From Anopheles merus (lineage: Eukaryota > Arthropoda > Insecta > Diptera > Culicidae), in assembly GCF_017562075.2 (NCBI RefSeq), contig NC_054082.1, positions 31,341,148 to 31,405,147 on the forward strand: DNA of 64,000 nt. Direction: 5' to 3'. This document shows, in pieces, positions 23,765 to 36,827 of this stretch. A program made the position numbers and the translations under genes. The notes beneath the pieces were generated by a model that saw only the letters and a program-made list of their open reading frames with translations, had not been told where the DNA came from and searched no databases. Positions within the stretch are counted from its first letter, which is position 1; the number at the start of each line of letters is the position of its first letter.

Positions 23765-23860
23765 GAGACGGTGAGATTGTGCGTAAATTAAATATGTATG
23801 ATGCGGCGATAAATTTATCGATGGCGTGTACGAGCCATGCCGCATTAAATGTGCCTGCGG
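23765..23860. promoter_or_regulatory. Possible regulatory core with nested palindromes
   Basis: A perfect 14-bp palindrome CGATAAATTTATCG sits at 23807-23820. It is enclosed by a wider inverted repeat, ATGCGGC at 23801-23807 and GCCGCAT at 23839-23845. The palindrome contains two GATAAA words and, with its right flank, TATCGAT, close to the DREF site TATCGATA. The neighbouring AAATTAAATATG is homeodomain-like. Symmetric sites of this kind suit a dimeric DNA-binding protein. No factor can be named from sequence alone. Confidence 0.25.
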
Positions 23861-26800
23861 CAGCGAACCGTTATTGCGCTCAGCATCCAGCTCGGTGCGC
23901 TTGCGGTCCAATTGCGCCACCCTGCAACGAGCACCCACCGATTGGGGCGACTAGGTGCTAGTCGTATGGCAGGCCGGCCACGCATGAGTGCTTTTTTGTT
24001 CTTCCCGTTTGTGAATTCGGTTGCTTCATGCATCGCTGGCAGGCATAGAGCGCAATTCGAATTATTAGAGAGCGTTTTACGCACAAATCCACACAATCAA
24101 AATAGCTGCCGTTTATCCGGGAGCGAGGAAAGCTGTCAGCTTTGTGCTCGGGGAGTGAACACCGTGTTGCTCGTGAGATTATTGTTGGCTAGTGATTATG
24201 CTGTCTACGCAGTATTTGCTGACCATCGCATGTGTGTATTTGGCGAGCTTAATTTGCTTCATTGGAAAGGGACGATTCATAAACTGAGCTATATTGATGA
24301 AAGGCGCTAGATGATTGAAACATAAAAAGGTTTGCATGACGTTGCTTATGCTCAGCAGTTATAACGTAGGAGAATTTGAAGAATGTCTGTTTGAAATGTC
24401 TGTTTTGTATACAATGTTGTGGTAAGCTGTACGATAAAGGAAATCAAAAATAAGTTTCGGCATTAATTTGAAACGGCCATGCAGCTCCATTGTGTTTCTT
24501 CATTTTTAATAAACTAGTTGCTGTGGTATTTAAAAATTATCAATACATGCAAAAAATAACCATTTCTGTGTTAGTTTTTGTCTCGTTTCGGTGTTTCCGC
24601 TGCCAATTCCTGTAAAGAAGAATAGGAATGCAAATCCAAACTTTGAACAACCAGGCGTCTCCATTACCCTTAAATTATATCTTTCCTGTGACGATAAATT
24701 ATAGCTATGAAATGCATCTTGCCATAACTCCATATACAATGACTTGAAGGAATTATAAGAATGCATGGCTTTTGAACGTCCTCCAAATTGCTACGTCGTC
24801 AAAGGCATGTACAAAATGGCTATTCAAATCCTAAACTAGAAAAGCACCATGCGCCTCCATTGTACACAACATTTTCTTAACATTGTCTAAAAGTTGTTTG
24901 ATTCCTTCTGTGTTCCAGATGCTTTCAATTAAAAAGAAACGACAACAAAAATAGCTGTATTATTTCCTTTCAATTCAGCAGATACTACAGCGGTACGCAT
25001 TTCATGAATAAATCATCGTTCGTAACGCCAACCTGGCGTACCAGTTACGCAGAAATGTTGCCTCAAGCCCTAAGGTCGAACAATGTCGGGCCGTGTGTAA
25101 GCTAGAATTCATCTGCTTTTTAATGGGAAAGCAAAATTCATCATTTGGCAACGAGACCACTAGCCCAATCATTACTGCAGCGCAACTCAGCTGTCAGCTT
25201 TGCTGGGAAAGTTGTCATCCGGGAACGCTCATAAAACATTTTACTCGGTGAACTAATTCGACCGAATCTGAGCTAAGCGTAAGCCCACACCAAAAGCCCC
25301 AAGCGCGTTTCTCGGTATGTAGCAGCTGAACAAAAAAAAAAATCCATTTCAGTCCAACAATGGTGAGCCACAAGCATTTCAACGGAAGCATATCCTTACG
25401 TTCGAAATTTATTGCATTTGATTATGTTAATGAGAATAAATTATTTTCATAATCATTCCTGGACTGTATACACTGCGTGGCAGAACGGACGGTTGGAACA
25501 TTGTACGTAGCACCAGCTGGTGATTTTTAAATGAAAATGATATTTGGAATAGAACAATAAAAATGTAAAAAAAAACATGGATTGCAAACACGATTTAAGC
25601 AGTCAATCGAAAACAGTGTGTGGTGAAACATCCGATCGCTGGAAGGTAGTTTAATAAATTATTTTAAAATACTGCTATGTAAACCGAAACCAACCTCCAG
25701 CGACTGTTTTAAAGCAATCAATCACTTTGCAAGCAATATCATTTCAATTTATTCAAAAATTAGCACATTCCACAGCGTACCGAATCAGATAACTGAAGCT
25801 AATCATTCCGCTGATACACTACAGCATGATCCACTGGCGACAATCATCGAGAAGAGATAAATTTTCAACGCTCTCCAGATGTCATGGCCACCACGCTTTG
25901 CTGCTTCCTTTTGGTACAGGATGGATTGTGAAGAGCCATCAGGCTTACTTATCCGTGAATCTCTAGCTAGAGGCTCGAATTTCGAGTTTGGTTCTTTTTT
26001 TTCTTCGCCGCTTAAGTTGGCGCCCAGTTGCCTACACAATGCTGCCAAGTTTTCCGGCATAGGCGGAGAATAAAGTCCAACGGAAATAACCAGAAAACGT
26101 GAGTATGATAGAGAGAGTGTGAGATACCGTTAGATAAATAGAGAAAGTGAACGAAGGCCTGCTTAATGGTAGAAGAGTTGTTGAAAAAGTGCTCTAATGA
26201 AGCTCGAGGCAGAGGGATACATACACATGCACACAAAAAACATACACACAAACCAAATAAGCGATACAGTAGGAATAAAAGTTTTGATTCTGTGTCGGTA
26301 AATCTGGGTAGCTCAGCCGAAACTCGGCCTAGATCATTATGATATCTTTCCGTCCCCGGGAGAAAGGGGAAGAGCAAAATTTCACTCTCCTACATGGACC
26401 GTTTTGCAAACTCAACGGTGACGCTAGGTAACAGAATACTAACAGGCACAAAAAAGAAACAATCAGTATAAATAGCACTGAGCATCGCAGCCCAGCTCGT
26501 GAAGAACGTGCTCGGGCATAGCGTGAGCCTTAGCAGAATACCCTCGTAAAGTCTCATCGTCCCCGTGTTTCGACACTTCCCTACTGCGGCCTGCGTACAG
26601 CCTGCGTTCGTTGCGCCGGAAACGCCACGTCGAAGTATTTGTTCAGACGAGTATGAAGTCGATGATTTCGCTTCGCACTTTGATTGCGAGCGAACAACCA
26701 CACCCATATTGCGAGAGCACAACTCGCTTTCATAACACGTATGCAGGTCGCAGGACGCAGGAGACAGTTAAGCTTATTTGCGTGAGCGCGTATGTGTGCG

Positions 26801-27491
26801 TGATGTGAATTGGGATCAGACACTTGAACATGTATCGTAATTGACTTCAAATTGGCAGCAATAATGCAGCGAAGAAGCTGCACAGCTAATTAGTGATGAT
26901 TAAGTACCGGGTTAGTTAATTAGTTTAAGTATCGCTTTAAGCTAACAATTGAACAGTTGCTTGCCGTAACATGTGTGCTTGAATTAAAGAGCTAAAAATA
27001 TATTCTAATAATTATTTAATAAAAGTGTTTCCCGTCTTGAAATACTTTTAATATCTTAAAATATGAAATACAAGTTAATATTGTTTTTTAAAATATCTTG
27101 TAAGCGTATTTTAAAAATACAGAAAGAAGCTAGCATAAAATGAAGCACGATGGAAACAATACTATCACCCATTCTACTCAATTATGCATTGCAACGTATC
27201 AATCCGGGGGGTCCTGATTGTTGTGCCAAATTATCTCAGAACGTTCACCGATTAAGTGTCTAAATAACCCTTGGTAATGCTATTGTGCGTGGCCCATCCG
27301 AACGAACGGCAACGGCAACGTAAAAGGCACACCCATTACGGAATGATGTAAAAATCAAACTACAGAAAAACTGCCAAAGCACGCTCGGAGAAGCCGCACG
27401 GGTTGGCAAATTAAAATAAATACTTGCCAAATGGAGCACAATCCCGGATGGATCGGAAATGAGCACAAACCAAGTCGCAAACAAAAGGCTG
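23861..27491. other. Non-coding tract, largely AT-rich
   Basis: No gene is supported. Positions 24300-25800 and 26900-27250 are AT-rich with short homopolymers. The block at 25800-26800 is more balanced but shows only chance-length frames. Nothing repeated or structured stood out. Confidence 0.5.
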
Positions 27492-27534
27492 CGAGAGAGA
27501 GAGAGAATGAGAGAGAGAGTGGGAGAGAGAGAGG

Positions 27535-27565
<31 letters not shown>

Positions 27566-27567
27566 GG
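27492..27567. repeat. Imperfect (GA)n tract
   Basis: About 76 bp of GAGA repeats with T and GGG interruptions. Frames that cross it encode only Arg-Glu or Ser-Leu runs. Confidence 0.95.
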
Positions 27568-29168
27568 AAAAGTCTCAATGTTTCGCACAAAAACCAGCGA
27601 AACAAACGGTCCTTTGCAGCCGAAACGAAACCATAAGACGCGCGCAAGTGATATTAAGCTGCCGGTTGTGTTTTGCATTTTGCCTCAATGTGTGCGACTT
27701 CGCAAAAGAACCTCTGAAAAAAAAAACACAGCACGAAGAACGTAATAAAATCAATTCGATAAGAGGCTTTTCCTCGAAACATTCACCATTAATTCAATAT
27801 GATGCGAGCGTGTGCGAGCAAAGCGCAACCCGCAATCGTAGCGCATCGGGAGGACACGCGCCCACATACAAGGGAGGAACAAAAAATCGACACGCAATGT
27901 GTATCTCAGCGTTCGAGAGGAACATATACAATAGACAAAATAGCAGCAGATAGCACGACTTTCGTCTAGCAATCGTTCGAGATGGTAATGGAATGGGCGC
28001 ACTGGCTGGCTAGTCAGCGAGAAAGAACAATAGCGATTTGTGTGCGCGCTTGCGTGTGTTCGGCAGAGCGGGGAGTGCTGATGGATGTGATTTATACTAG
28101 AATGTTCGATATTTTATGTCACAAGATAGGCTTTGCGACAGATTTTCTTACTTTCTACTTTGCAGAACTCGATATGCTAGGTATCGTTCTTTAGTAGTGT
28201 TTGGTCAGATTTATAAAAGCATGATTATTTGATTGCGAATTAGAAACAAATAGTAACGATTATGGAAAATGTTTTCATACGTAAAATGGTCAGATTTTCG
28301 CACCCATTCTGTCATTATTTCGAACAATCATTCGCCGTAAACCTTTACTAGATTCGACCGCTGAATGCTGCGTCCGTTGAGCGAGACGCTCGAACATCTC
28401 CGAGACGGTTAATGATCTAAAGTCGTTTGGCCGTGTTAGCCAGCGCTGAACCATGTGTCACGCAAAATGCTTGGGGGATTATATTTTGTTTTATTGCCTT
28501 GCTGCTGACCTACAACAGCCCACGCCAACCAGCCATCCAGTTGACCGTACAGGAAGTGGACAACATTTTTTGTGAGGATTTGTGTCGTTTCTTTTGTTTT
28601 AGAGCTTAGCGAGATGTTGTGGATCTGGGTTTCTTTATTAATGACGCCATAGATTTGATCTCGGAAATTGAATCGGAAGACGAATCACAATTTAACGAGA
28701 TGTATTTTCTCGTGTTACCATTAGGTTCGGTGCGACTGTGTGTGAAGGTATTTTTATTCTTAAACAAAGAAAGTATAATAATTCATCAAATGTTACCTTT
28801 AGCCTTGCACCGTTCAAGTACGGACAAAAATACATAAACGCAAACAAATTTTGAAGTTATTTCGCTACGTACCAAAATTGCAGCCAACAACCAGGACGGC
28901 AAGCAGGAACGAAAACAATTTCCAAAGTGCGCTTTCAAGAAGCAACCAGAATGCCGTGCAAACACAAACACACTTACACGCCCAAGCACTCCAAATGCCT
29001 GTTCAGACTGGATTTCAAGTGCCAGAACTTGACCTAGGAATTTAGATTGCGAAACTCAACCGTTGCCAGCGGCAAAGCCTAGCGCTGGGATGCGTATTTG
29101 CACTGGAGTCTTATTCCGAGTCGTGGAGGGCAGCACATTTTCCCCCAGCAGCTCATACCGACACTTAC

Positions 29169-30314
29169 GTGCTGCGTAGATGTTGCTGGAAGGTAAGGTG
29201 GTAAGGTGAAAATGAAAAAAAGGAACAGCACGGTGTGTGAGATAGTCCAGGTCGTGCTGCGGACGGATACATATTAGTTGCCCTGGGGCTGTTCGAAACT
29301 AAGTCTTGTTGCGGACGCTCTACGGTACACGTGGTCCACACTGGCGTTTGCCCAAAACGGAAACTCAAGCCACCTCCTGTCCAACAACAACAAACAACAA
29401 AAATCCTTGGCCCTCAAAACATTTCCAATTCATTTTAAGAACGTTGCACCACCAACCCCCACTTCCTTCTTCTCCGTAACAATAGAAAAATAAGAATAAG
29501 AAGAAGATGATGATGAAGAAGAAAAGAACAAAATTTCAGTGGTACTTACGGTCGATCCGCAAACCGGTGCATCGCCTGCAGCTGGCAGCCTAGCGCCTAT
29601 GCGGAGCCTCCTTCTGAAGGAAGGCGGCACCTTTGGCACCTTCGTTGAATGGCGCCGTTCTCAGAGCCGTCGCGCAAACGCTGCCCCAGCGCCAACTGCG
29701 TCGGTGAGTCGCTAAAGCGGCAACCCAAAGCACACGTCAAACCACACACTCGGTCGTACCTGGGATGCGGCGCGAGCGTGCTGGGATACTCTGTTGTGTA
29801 ATCTCTGGCCAAGCCTATATCCCTTTGCCGATTTGGTCAAACACACACGCACGTACACCCACACATACACATACACGTACACTGCAACTCACAACAACGT
29901 GTCGGTGTATCCGACCCCGTCACTCCGACTGCGATACACTCTTGGCCACGGCAGAACCGACGGTATGAACCACCCAGCTCTCGTTGGTAACTATGGTGAC
30001 AATAACATGTATTGACAGCAGCAATCGTAAAATGGCAATGGCACTGGCTTGCTTAGTTAGTTTGCTTCAAGCACCTTTCACCGCCACCGCCGTTGTGGGT
30101 AGTTGACGTTTGCCCTTAATCCTTGCGTGATCCATCCAGGCCACCACACTTGCGAGGGAAGGATTGGCTTTATTTAACTTTTCTTTTAAAAATTTCAATT
30201 AGAATGAATTCACACAACAAACACACACGCACACGTACGACACACACTTGCGTTAATAGTACACCGATGATGATGAGGATGATGATGGCACATGGGGACA
30301 CACACGCACTTACA
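29169..30314 (-). other. Possible minus-strand spliced leader with 17-nt microexon
   Basis: Read on the minus strand, GA-rich sequence at 30340-30390 is followed by a donor TCT|GTAAGT at 30314/30313, an acceptor CCTTCCTTCAG|A before 29613, a 64-nt segment 29613-29550 ending at donor ACC|GTAAGT, an acceptor with a long pyrimidine tract (CTTACCTTCCAG|C) before 29185, and a 17-nt segment 29185-29169 ending at donor CAC|GTAAGT. Implied introns are 700 and 364 nt. An ATG at 29572-29570, after an in-frame TAG, opens a frame that crosses the junction (predicted start MHRFADRPNIYAA). No downstream coding exon was found in the window, so this may be a chance series or the 5' end of a gene lying further left. 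Confidence 0.18.
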
Positions 30315-31236
30315 GATCGCCGAACAACTACTCTATTCGATAGAGCGATAGAGTGAGCGAGAGTGAGCAAGAAGGGAGAATGAGAGATTGCTCTACTTTT
30401 GCTTTGAATTGTTTTGCACTGTTAAGAACACGTTGACACTTAAATATTCAATTCGCATGGCGAGAGTATATCATTATTCGTTTGGTTTAGCTATTTTGTT
30501 GTAAGCTTATGTTTTTAAATTCTACTAGGATAACATTTTTACAGACGTTCGAGTGTTACGCTAGTTCCATTTTCGTGTGAGCAATTCTAACCATGCGAGG
30601 GTTGCAATTACATTGTCGCCCTTTCTATGAACACACACACAGAGATACTGCCTTCAATTCCTTTATGTATGTGAGTAGGAAACTGTGATATTACGTGCGT
30701 TTTATTTCCGTTTCGATTACGCAGGAGAGGCGTTCTTCTTATTTTGTCTTATGTTTTGAACCTTTGACGCTACTTGCCAACAGCTGTAGCATACCGCAGG
30801 CACAGGCTTTCTGTGTGGCTAGTTTCGCTTTGTGTCGATGCTATCCCGTGCGGACACTACCAGTGGTTGCACTAAAACACTGACCAGAGCTGTCACCTGT
30901 TCCATACACTGCATTGTCGCTGCTGCACATGAGCGCGGGGCACCGTTATGTCTCACCGCGAAGCGAGCCCGATTATGCTATGTAGCCGCGCTTTAGCCAT
31001 GCCAAACGGTGTGTTTGATTATGCTTTGCTTATCTACTGTTCTGTTCTGTATTGTACAGCTGCACGCTGAGCGGACGATTAAAACATTAGCGTTGGCACC
31101 GGTTATCTTCTACTTTATGACGGTCGCTCGGGGACGCCTTGATTCACGATCGAATTGACTACCATCTGTAAGCAAGAGAGCGAAAAGGAACGATTTAGGA
31201 AGGTAGCAGTGGGATACAATGTCATAAAAAGGAAGA

Positions 31237-31320
31237 ATGGGTCCATTCAAGGCTCGAGGGAAAATATTCTTACACAGCTCTCCTGTCCCATCATCGATGG
31301 GTTCAAACTCCGAAAGTAAG
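31237..31320. mobile_element. Possible SINE fragments in inverted orientation
   Basis: GGTCCATTCAAGGCTCGA at about 31240 matches the diverged SINE at 49 kb in minus orientation (GGTCCATTCAAGGCTTGA). GATGGGTTCAAACTCCGAA at about 31298-31316 resembles the box B region in plus orientation. Both pieces are very short, so this could be the remnant of two head-to-head copies or coincidence. Confidence 0.25.
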
Positions 31321-33640
31321 ATATGTTTGCTTATAATAATTCATTACTGTTAACCAATGTTAAAGCTGTTCTGTCTCCTTTTAAATAACGTTTTGTATAT
31401 CTTCAGGCGATGAGTTGGGACAATGACCACATTTTCAGTATTAATTATGAAGACTTCATTCAAACTTTCAAAGATACTTTAATACCCTCATAGTACCGCC
31501 TTACTGAGCGAGTTTAGACAGTTCAGCATTCTGCCACGATCTAGCTTATTCGCTCGTGCTATCACAGCGAAACAATTAGTGCTATGGCTCACAAAACACA
31601 CAAACACCGATAATAGAACGCAGAGTGGCAGAGGGCAGCCCTCCCTATCCCGGCACCCATCTGGCCAACAATCTGCTGACACACTCACTAACACGGTGTC
31701 ATTATCGTACAAAATAATCCGACCCTAATCCAGCAACCGGTGGCAGCAACGGAACCAAATCGATTCACCAAACCACCGGTTCGTCCGTTTCGCTTGCCGA
31801 TCGGTGCTCTCCCTGGTGCTCGCTTGGTACCGTGGCCCGTGTAGCAATATTTTGCTTTGCGCCATAATCCGTAAAAACTACAATTCCATATCGTCATCCC
31901 CGAATAGGGGCGATGAAGGGGAAGGGGAGTTAGCCTATATGCTATCCTCAATGCCAGCCGCTGCCTTTCGCCTCACCGAAATCCGACGGTTCGAACAGAC
32001 TGACTACGGACGGATACGGGTGTCGTCATCCTTTGCCACAGCGACCGGTCAGACTTTGACGATTATGTTTAAAGCTTGTTTACATTACCTTACACACCGC
32101 TGGCAACCCGTTTTTGTTTTGCTTTTGTGCTTACTATTATCAACCACTGTGTCAACGAACGTTGGCCCGCATAAATTTGGATGCTGACAGGCAGCGGCTA
32201 TGTGTTTAGCAAATGTAGGGAAACAAAGGCCGTGTTTGAGTACTGGGAAGCGGTGTCGAATGTTGCTTTTTTCCCTTATATTGTTACAATTTCTTACAAT
32301 TATTATCTTTGATATTCGAAACAATATTGTACTAAATTGGTGAAAAAAAAAAACAATATAAAAATCTTTTTGACACACACTCTCTGTAAAGTGTTTTCTA
32401 ATTTGACACAAGCATCTGTTTTTTGTTCCCTGTCCCAATTGGTTGATTTCCCGCAAACCAAGTCTTGATTATGATGGTGATGGTGATGATGATTGCGTGA
32501 ACACTTTGCACAGGCTGTTAAAGGGAGCGGTAGCAGCTGTCACACTGTTCCGTTACATTTGCAATAGTTCGATTGGATTACGTACGCCAGCAGCAGCAGT
32601 AATCCAAAGTGTTTACAACAAAAAAAAAGGAAAGCACCATTCGCCACTCTTCCAAATGTTTCATTAGAAATATCCTTCCCTGGTGCTCCAAAATCAAAAC
32701 GCTATTGAGGTAGCACGGATGTTGCGTTTGCGCTTTTCGGAGCAACCGATGCCGCACAGTGCTGCTTCCCCAAAACACAAACATACAGCCACACAAACAC
32801 ACATACATGTTATGCCATGTACTTCATATTTGTCACCCACCCCAGCACGTTATGTAGCGACTGCTCGTTGCGTGCGTGAATGCGAAACCACAAAACATAC
32901 CCTTGAAAAAAAAAAAAAAACAGCAACAAGGAACTGCTCCCTATATCGCTGACGGGACAAGCATACATGTTTATTTTAACGAGCTCTATCATTGAAAGCA
33001 AAAGGAAGGGTAGCCCTCCCAACATCCGGCGAGCCGATGTTGATTTTAGCTTTTTGTCGGCATTCTTTCCTCTCTTTCCACTTCAAGCTCGCCCCGCTTT
33101 TCACTATGTTTTCACTTATTAAGAACGAAACAATAGCTGCCCCACCCTCCATCGGTGAGCGGTTTGTGTTTGGATTTTCACGCGGAAACGCACGTCTATC
33201 CCGCGGCTTGCCGCGCTCAAGTAAGCGCTCTGGCTGCGAGCTTAACAAAGTATCGCAAGCGGTGCTGGTTGGCTTATGGAACAAGCCTGTTGTTGTTTTT
33301 TTACTGCTTTTTTGTATTCGAATGGTTCTTTTGTACTTTTTCTGCGCGCATTTTTTTTTTTTTTTTGTATCTCCCCTGTTCACCCTCGAGGAAAGGAAAC
33401 TGATGTGCTGGTACTTTATTTTTTGTTGTTCACTCTCTTTCGCCCTATTCTTTGTCTTTCGCGATTTGAATAGTCGTATGGCGAAAACACAGGCGACGAA
33501 AGCTTACCGTTAATACACCAGTCGGCCATATTTGGGGGTTAAAACTTTCACCAAAACCAAACAACTTTGCTTAAGTTGCGTTGCGGGCGTGAGAGTTGTA
33601 GAGATGGGAAAAAAGTGAAGGTAACATATCGCATACAGCA

Positions 33641-33647
33641 CGCACAC

Positions 33648-33709
<62 letters not shown>
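33641..33709. repeat. (CA)n microsatellite, about 69 bp
   Basis: Mostly uninterrupted CA with CG variants near its left end. It is the longest CA tract in the window. Frames through it encode only His-Thr or Val-Cys repeats. Confidence 0.97.
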
Positions 33710-33711
<2 letters not shown>

Positions 33712-34825
33712 TCAAGGAAAATATGAATGCATACACGTACAGTGATAGGCCCCGTGGAGACGTTTTTGCCATCTCCCAGCCCATCCGTGCTATTAACATA
33801 ACAAAGTGAAACAAAATAACCATTCCTGCTCGGTGTGATCGGTACTGGGTGTGCTGTGTACCAGGGGATAAAGGGAGGACGCTCGCAATGCACAAACGGA
33901 AATTCGAACCTAAATTAACACACACACACGCACACAGGCAAGCCTCTTCATCACCACTTCCTTACTGCTTACTTCCATCGTCCAAACACAACAACTGATG
34001 CTGATGCGCCGATGAAAGCAAAATCGCGCTGGCTAGAAAGCGAACAAACAACGCAAAACCAGAAGAGACTAGGAGGCAAGCGTTACGGCAAAACGATAAG
34101 GAAAACTTGATTATCGCTACCGTGGTATGAAATTTTAAGGCGCACCGACTACACCAAGAGACACGAACGTTGTTACGTTGCACTACCATCAGGCAGGCAT
34201 AGGACGAGTAGGGGTGTCCAAGTGTTCGATGGAACAGCAGAACGACGACCAGCGCTAGCTCTTTCCATTGGAAAAGCGGGAAGACTTCCTGCCTTGTTTT
34301 TCAGCCGTACTTTGGTGAGCTCGAGGAAAAAAGAAAAAAGTTTCAAGCAATTGTAAATTACTGCCAACTTTTGAAATGTACTTATTTTGCTGGCTTTTCC
34401 AACTGCCAAACACAATTTGGTTGTTGGTTCTTTTTTGCTTTGTTTTTTGCTTGGTGAGTGCTGGAATCACTTTCAACACAGTTGAAGAGCTTTTCAATGA
34501 GCTTTTAGATATTACATTGTAGCTTCCTTTAGGCATAGTGGAGTTTTTTATGGATGTATATTTTATAATAATGTTTTTCTCTTCATATTTTAGCATGGCT
34601 TGGTGTAGTATGTAGTAGGTAGCATTTGCTGTGTATTTTGAATTTCCAGACGCTATGCGCTAAATTCTGCCTCGAAGATTTTTGTCGCTAAAAACATTAT
34701 TTTGATCTACCGATTAGTTCTTGACCACTCACTTGTCCACTTTTTGAGACTTAGTTGAGTTTTTATTAGTTTTAGCAGCTGTATGTGCCAGAATTCTTCA
34801 AATCAAGACGCATAATCAATAAATA
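33710..34825. other. Non-coding tract
   Basis: No gene is seen. The sequence shifts from balanced to AT-rich towards the putative transposon at 34.8 kb. Donor-like GTGAGT occurs on the + strand at about 34453 without a convincing partner. Confidence 0.5.
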
Positions 34826-35884
34826 GAAGGTAAATGTACCCATAGTTGTGCAATTTGTAGTGGTACCGATGTGTTTTACTGGATTTAAAGTGTCAGGAAG
34901 GACAATTTCTAAATATTTGTCAACACATAGCAATTGGAATGTATTTTATCTTCGCAATCACAACCATTTTTACCATGAAACACATCAAATTTACGAAAAA
35001 ATACATATTTTTTTGTGACTGCTTCGTTGTACCTATAATGGTGGTATGGTTCCTATAGTCGTCGTATTGTGTTCCTATAGTGGTGGTAAACAAAGATGCA
35101 TCAAAAACAGTGTATAATATCAATGAAACTTAGTTTCGAAGCTGTTTTCGTATGAATAGCAAGGATTACTCCCATAATATAGGTTTCTTGCGTGATTTGA
35201 TCGTTAAAAAATGTATAAATTTGATCGATGAAACTATTGACTAAAGTACTGCATCACACCTGTCGTCAACCTACACCCGGAAGAGTGTGTTTGATTTGAA
35301 GTCAATTTTTCATTTAGCAAAAAAACGAATTTTGACCTTTTTTTGATAAATTTCTCACATAAAAATTCATTTTTGTTGCTTATTTAAGTGAAAACAACGT
35401 GTCAAAAATATCCTCGAAATAAATCTAAAATGTCCTATTTTTACTAATTTTATGACTGTAATCACTATAGGAACATGCCTGTTTTGTGTACCTATAATGG
35501 TACTATGGTGAAAAACACTTAAAAATGCATAACTATGGTCAAAAGGCAAATAATTTTAGTAAAACAATTACATTTCATAACATTTATGTTGAAAAACTAG
35601 TAATTGCTTGGTTATGTGGTCATTTAGAACGTTAACAGAAATATGAGTTTCGTTATGAAATCCTAAGGATTTTGGAATATGTTGACACATTTAACAAAAC
35701 AATGGATTTTTAGGTCACTTAGTAACGGAATGGCCTCATTTATCTTTAAAACCCTTTGTAAAATTCTAAAGCACATTTCACACTAACATAAATAGCTTAT
35801 TTAATTTTAATTTGCCGTATGGACAGCATTTTAGTACAATACCACTACTATTGGCACTACCACCACTTTAGGTAGGTTTACCCT
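34826..35884. mobile_element. Putative non-autonomous DNA transposon, about 1.06 kb
   Basis: The two ends form an imperfect terminal inverted repeat: left GGTAAATGTACCCATAGTTG at 34829, and right, in reverse complement, GGTAAACCTACCTAAAGTGG; 17 of the first 22 positions agree. Both are followed inward by TAGTGGTA. The termini are flanked by AATAAATA at 34818-34825 and 35885-35892, a possible 8-bp target-site duplication, although low complexity weakens it. The terminal motif reappears inside as variants of CCTATAGTGGTGGTA at about 35030-35092 and, inverted, at 35463-35510. The interior is AT-rich with no significant open frame, so a transposase would have to act in trans. The family is not recognised. 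Confidence 0.45.
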
Positions 35885-36813
35885 AATAAATAAATAAATA
35901 AAACCTTTTATATTCTAAAGAATATCTAGATTCATGTAATTCTTTTGTAACACATATACATATATCAACACTTTATTTCGTACTCTTTAAATGTAAAATA
36001 TTAGTCGCTAACTTGTAGCTAGTCGTCACAGATCAGGTTAATTATCTAGTGCATTAATATTCATTTCTACTAATGAAAAATGTTTACATTTAAAGCTTAG
36101 AACTGTTGTCGGTACGAAAATGGCATAAATTGATGCATAGTGTTACACATTTATTACTTAGAAATAAAATCTGTACAACGACTGTAACACGTCTTTTAAG
36201 GCATGAATTGATCTTATCTTAATTTATAGTAGAGATAATCTTATGGCTCTGATTTATATTAAGTAAAGATAAGCGTGAATGCAAAAGCATAAAGCAAAGT
36301 TAATTAGTTAAAACAAATAAAATACCAGCACTGAATAAAAAAAACCAACCAATCGCTTCATACATCCTTGCACGAGTTTAATGAAATCTTTTATTCCGAG
36401 CATCTGAGCAGTGCAACGGATTTTGTTTGATGTCTTTTTTTTTGCGCTCCTCCCTTCTGTTCCATTTTCCCCTCTCAACATGGCTCAGCATTAAATGAGG
36501 GCGATTAGTTAGTGCCCGTACACACTCAGCCCTGATTGCAAAACTGACTGCAACCGAGCGCCCTACTTTACCGTGCTGCAGTGCTGCAGCTGAACCAAAA
36601 CCCACACTCACCACACATCAATATCCACGCTATCGAGATCTTGCCCTCGGCAGTAAAACACATGCAAAAAACGAGGGTGCGGCTGCTACTGCCATCGCGC
36701 GGCGCCAGATAAGCGATTGTTCATTCTATTTTTTTTATCATGCCTCCCTGCACACCCATCGCTCTCTTCCATTTTCCAGACCATGCGCCCAGGGAGCCCT
36801 GGGAGTGGCATAT

Positions 36814-36827
36814 GGGGGGGGGGGGGG
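36814..36827. repeat. G14 run
   Basis: Fourteen consecutive G. Prone to length errors in sequencing and to slippage. Confidence 0.95.

Larger units (their letters stand above)
27568..33640. other. Non-coding tract with possible minus-strand untranslated exons
   Basis: No confident gene. Within it, 29169-30314 carries ordered minus-strand splice signals (listed separately), and 31237-31320 carries two SINE-like fragments. Poly-T T16 lies at 33351-33366. A + strand frame at 31804-32187 looks ordinary in composition but has no recognisable domain, and its start is not ATG. Confidence 0.45.

Noticed and set aside
27200..27245. Another SINE tail (TTGTTGTGCCAAA)
   Set aside because: Only 13 bp match; the flanks do not.
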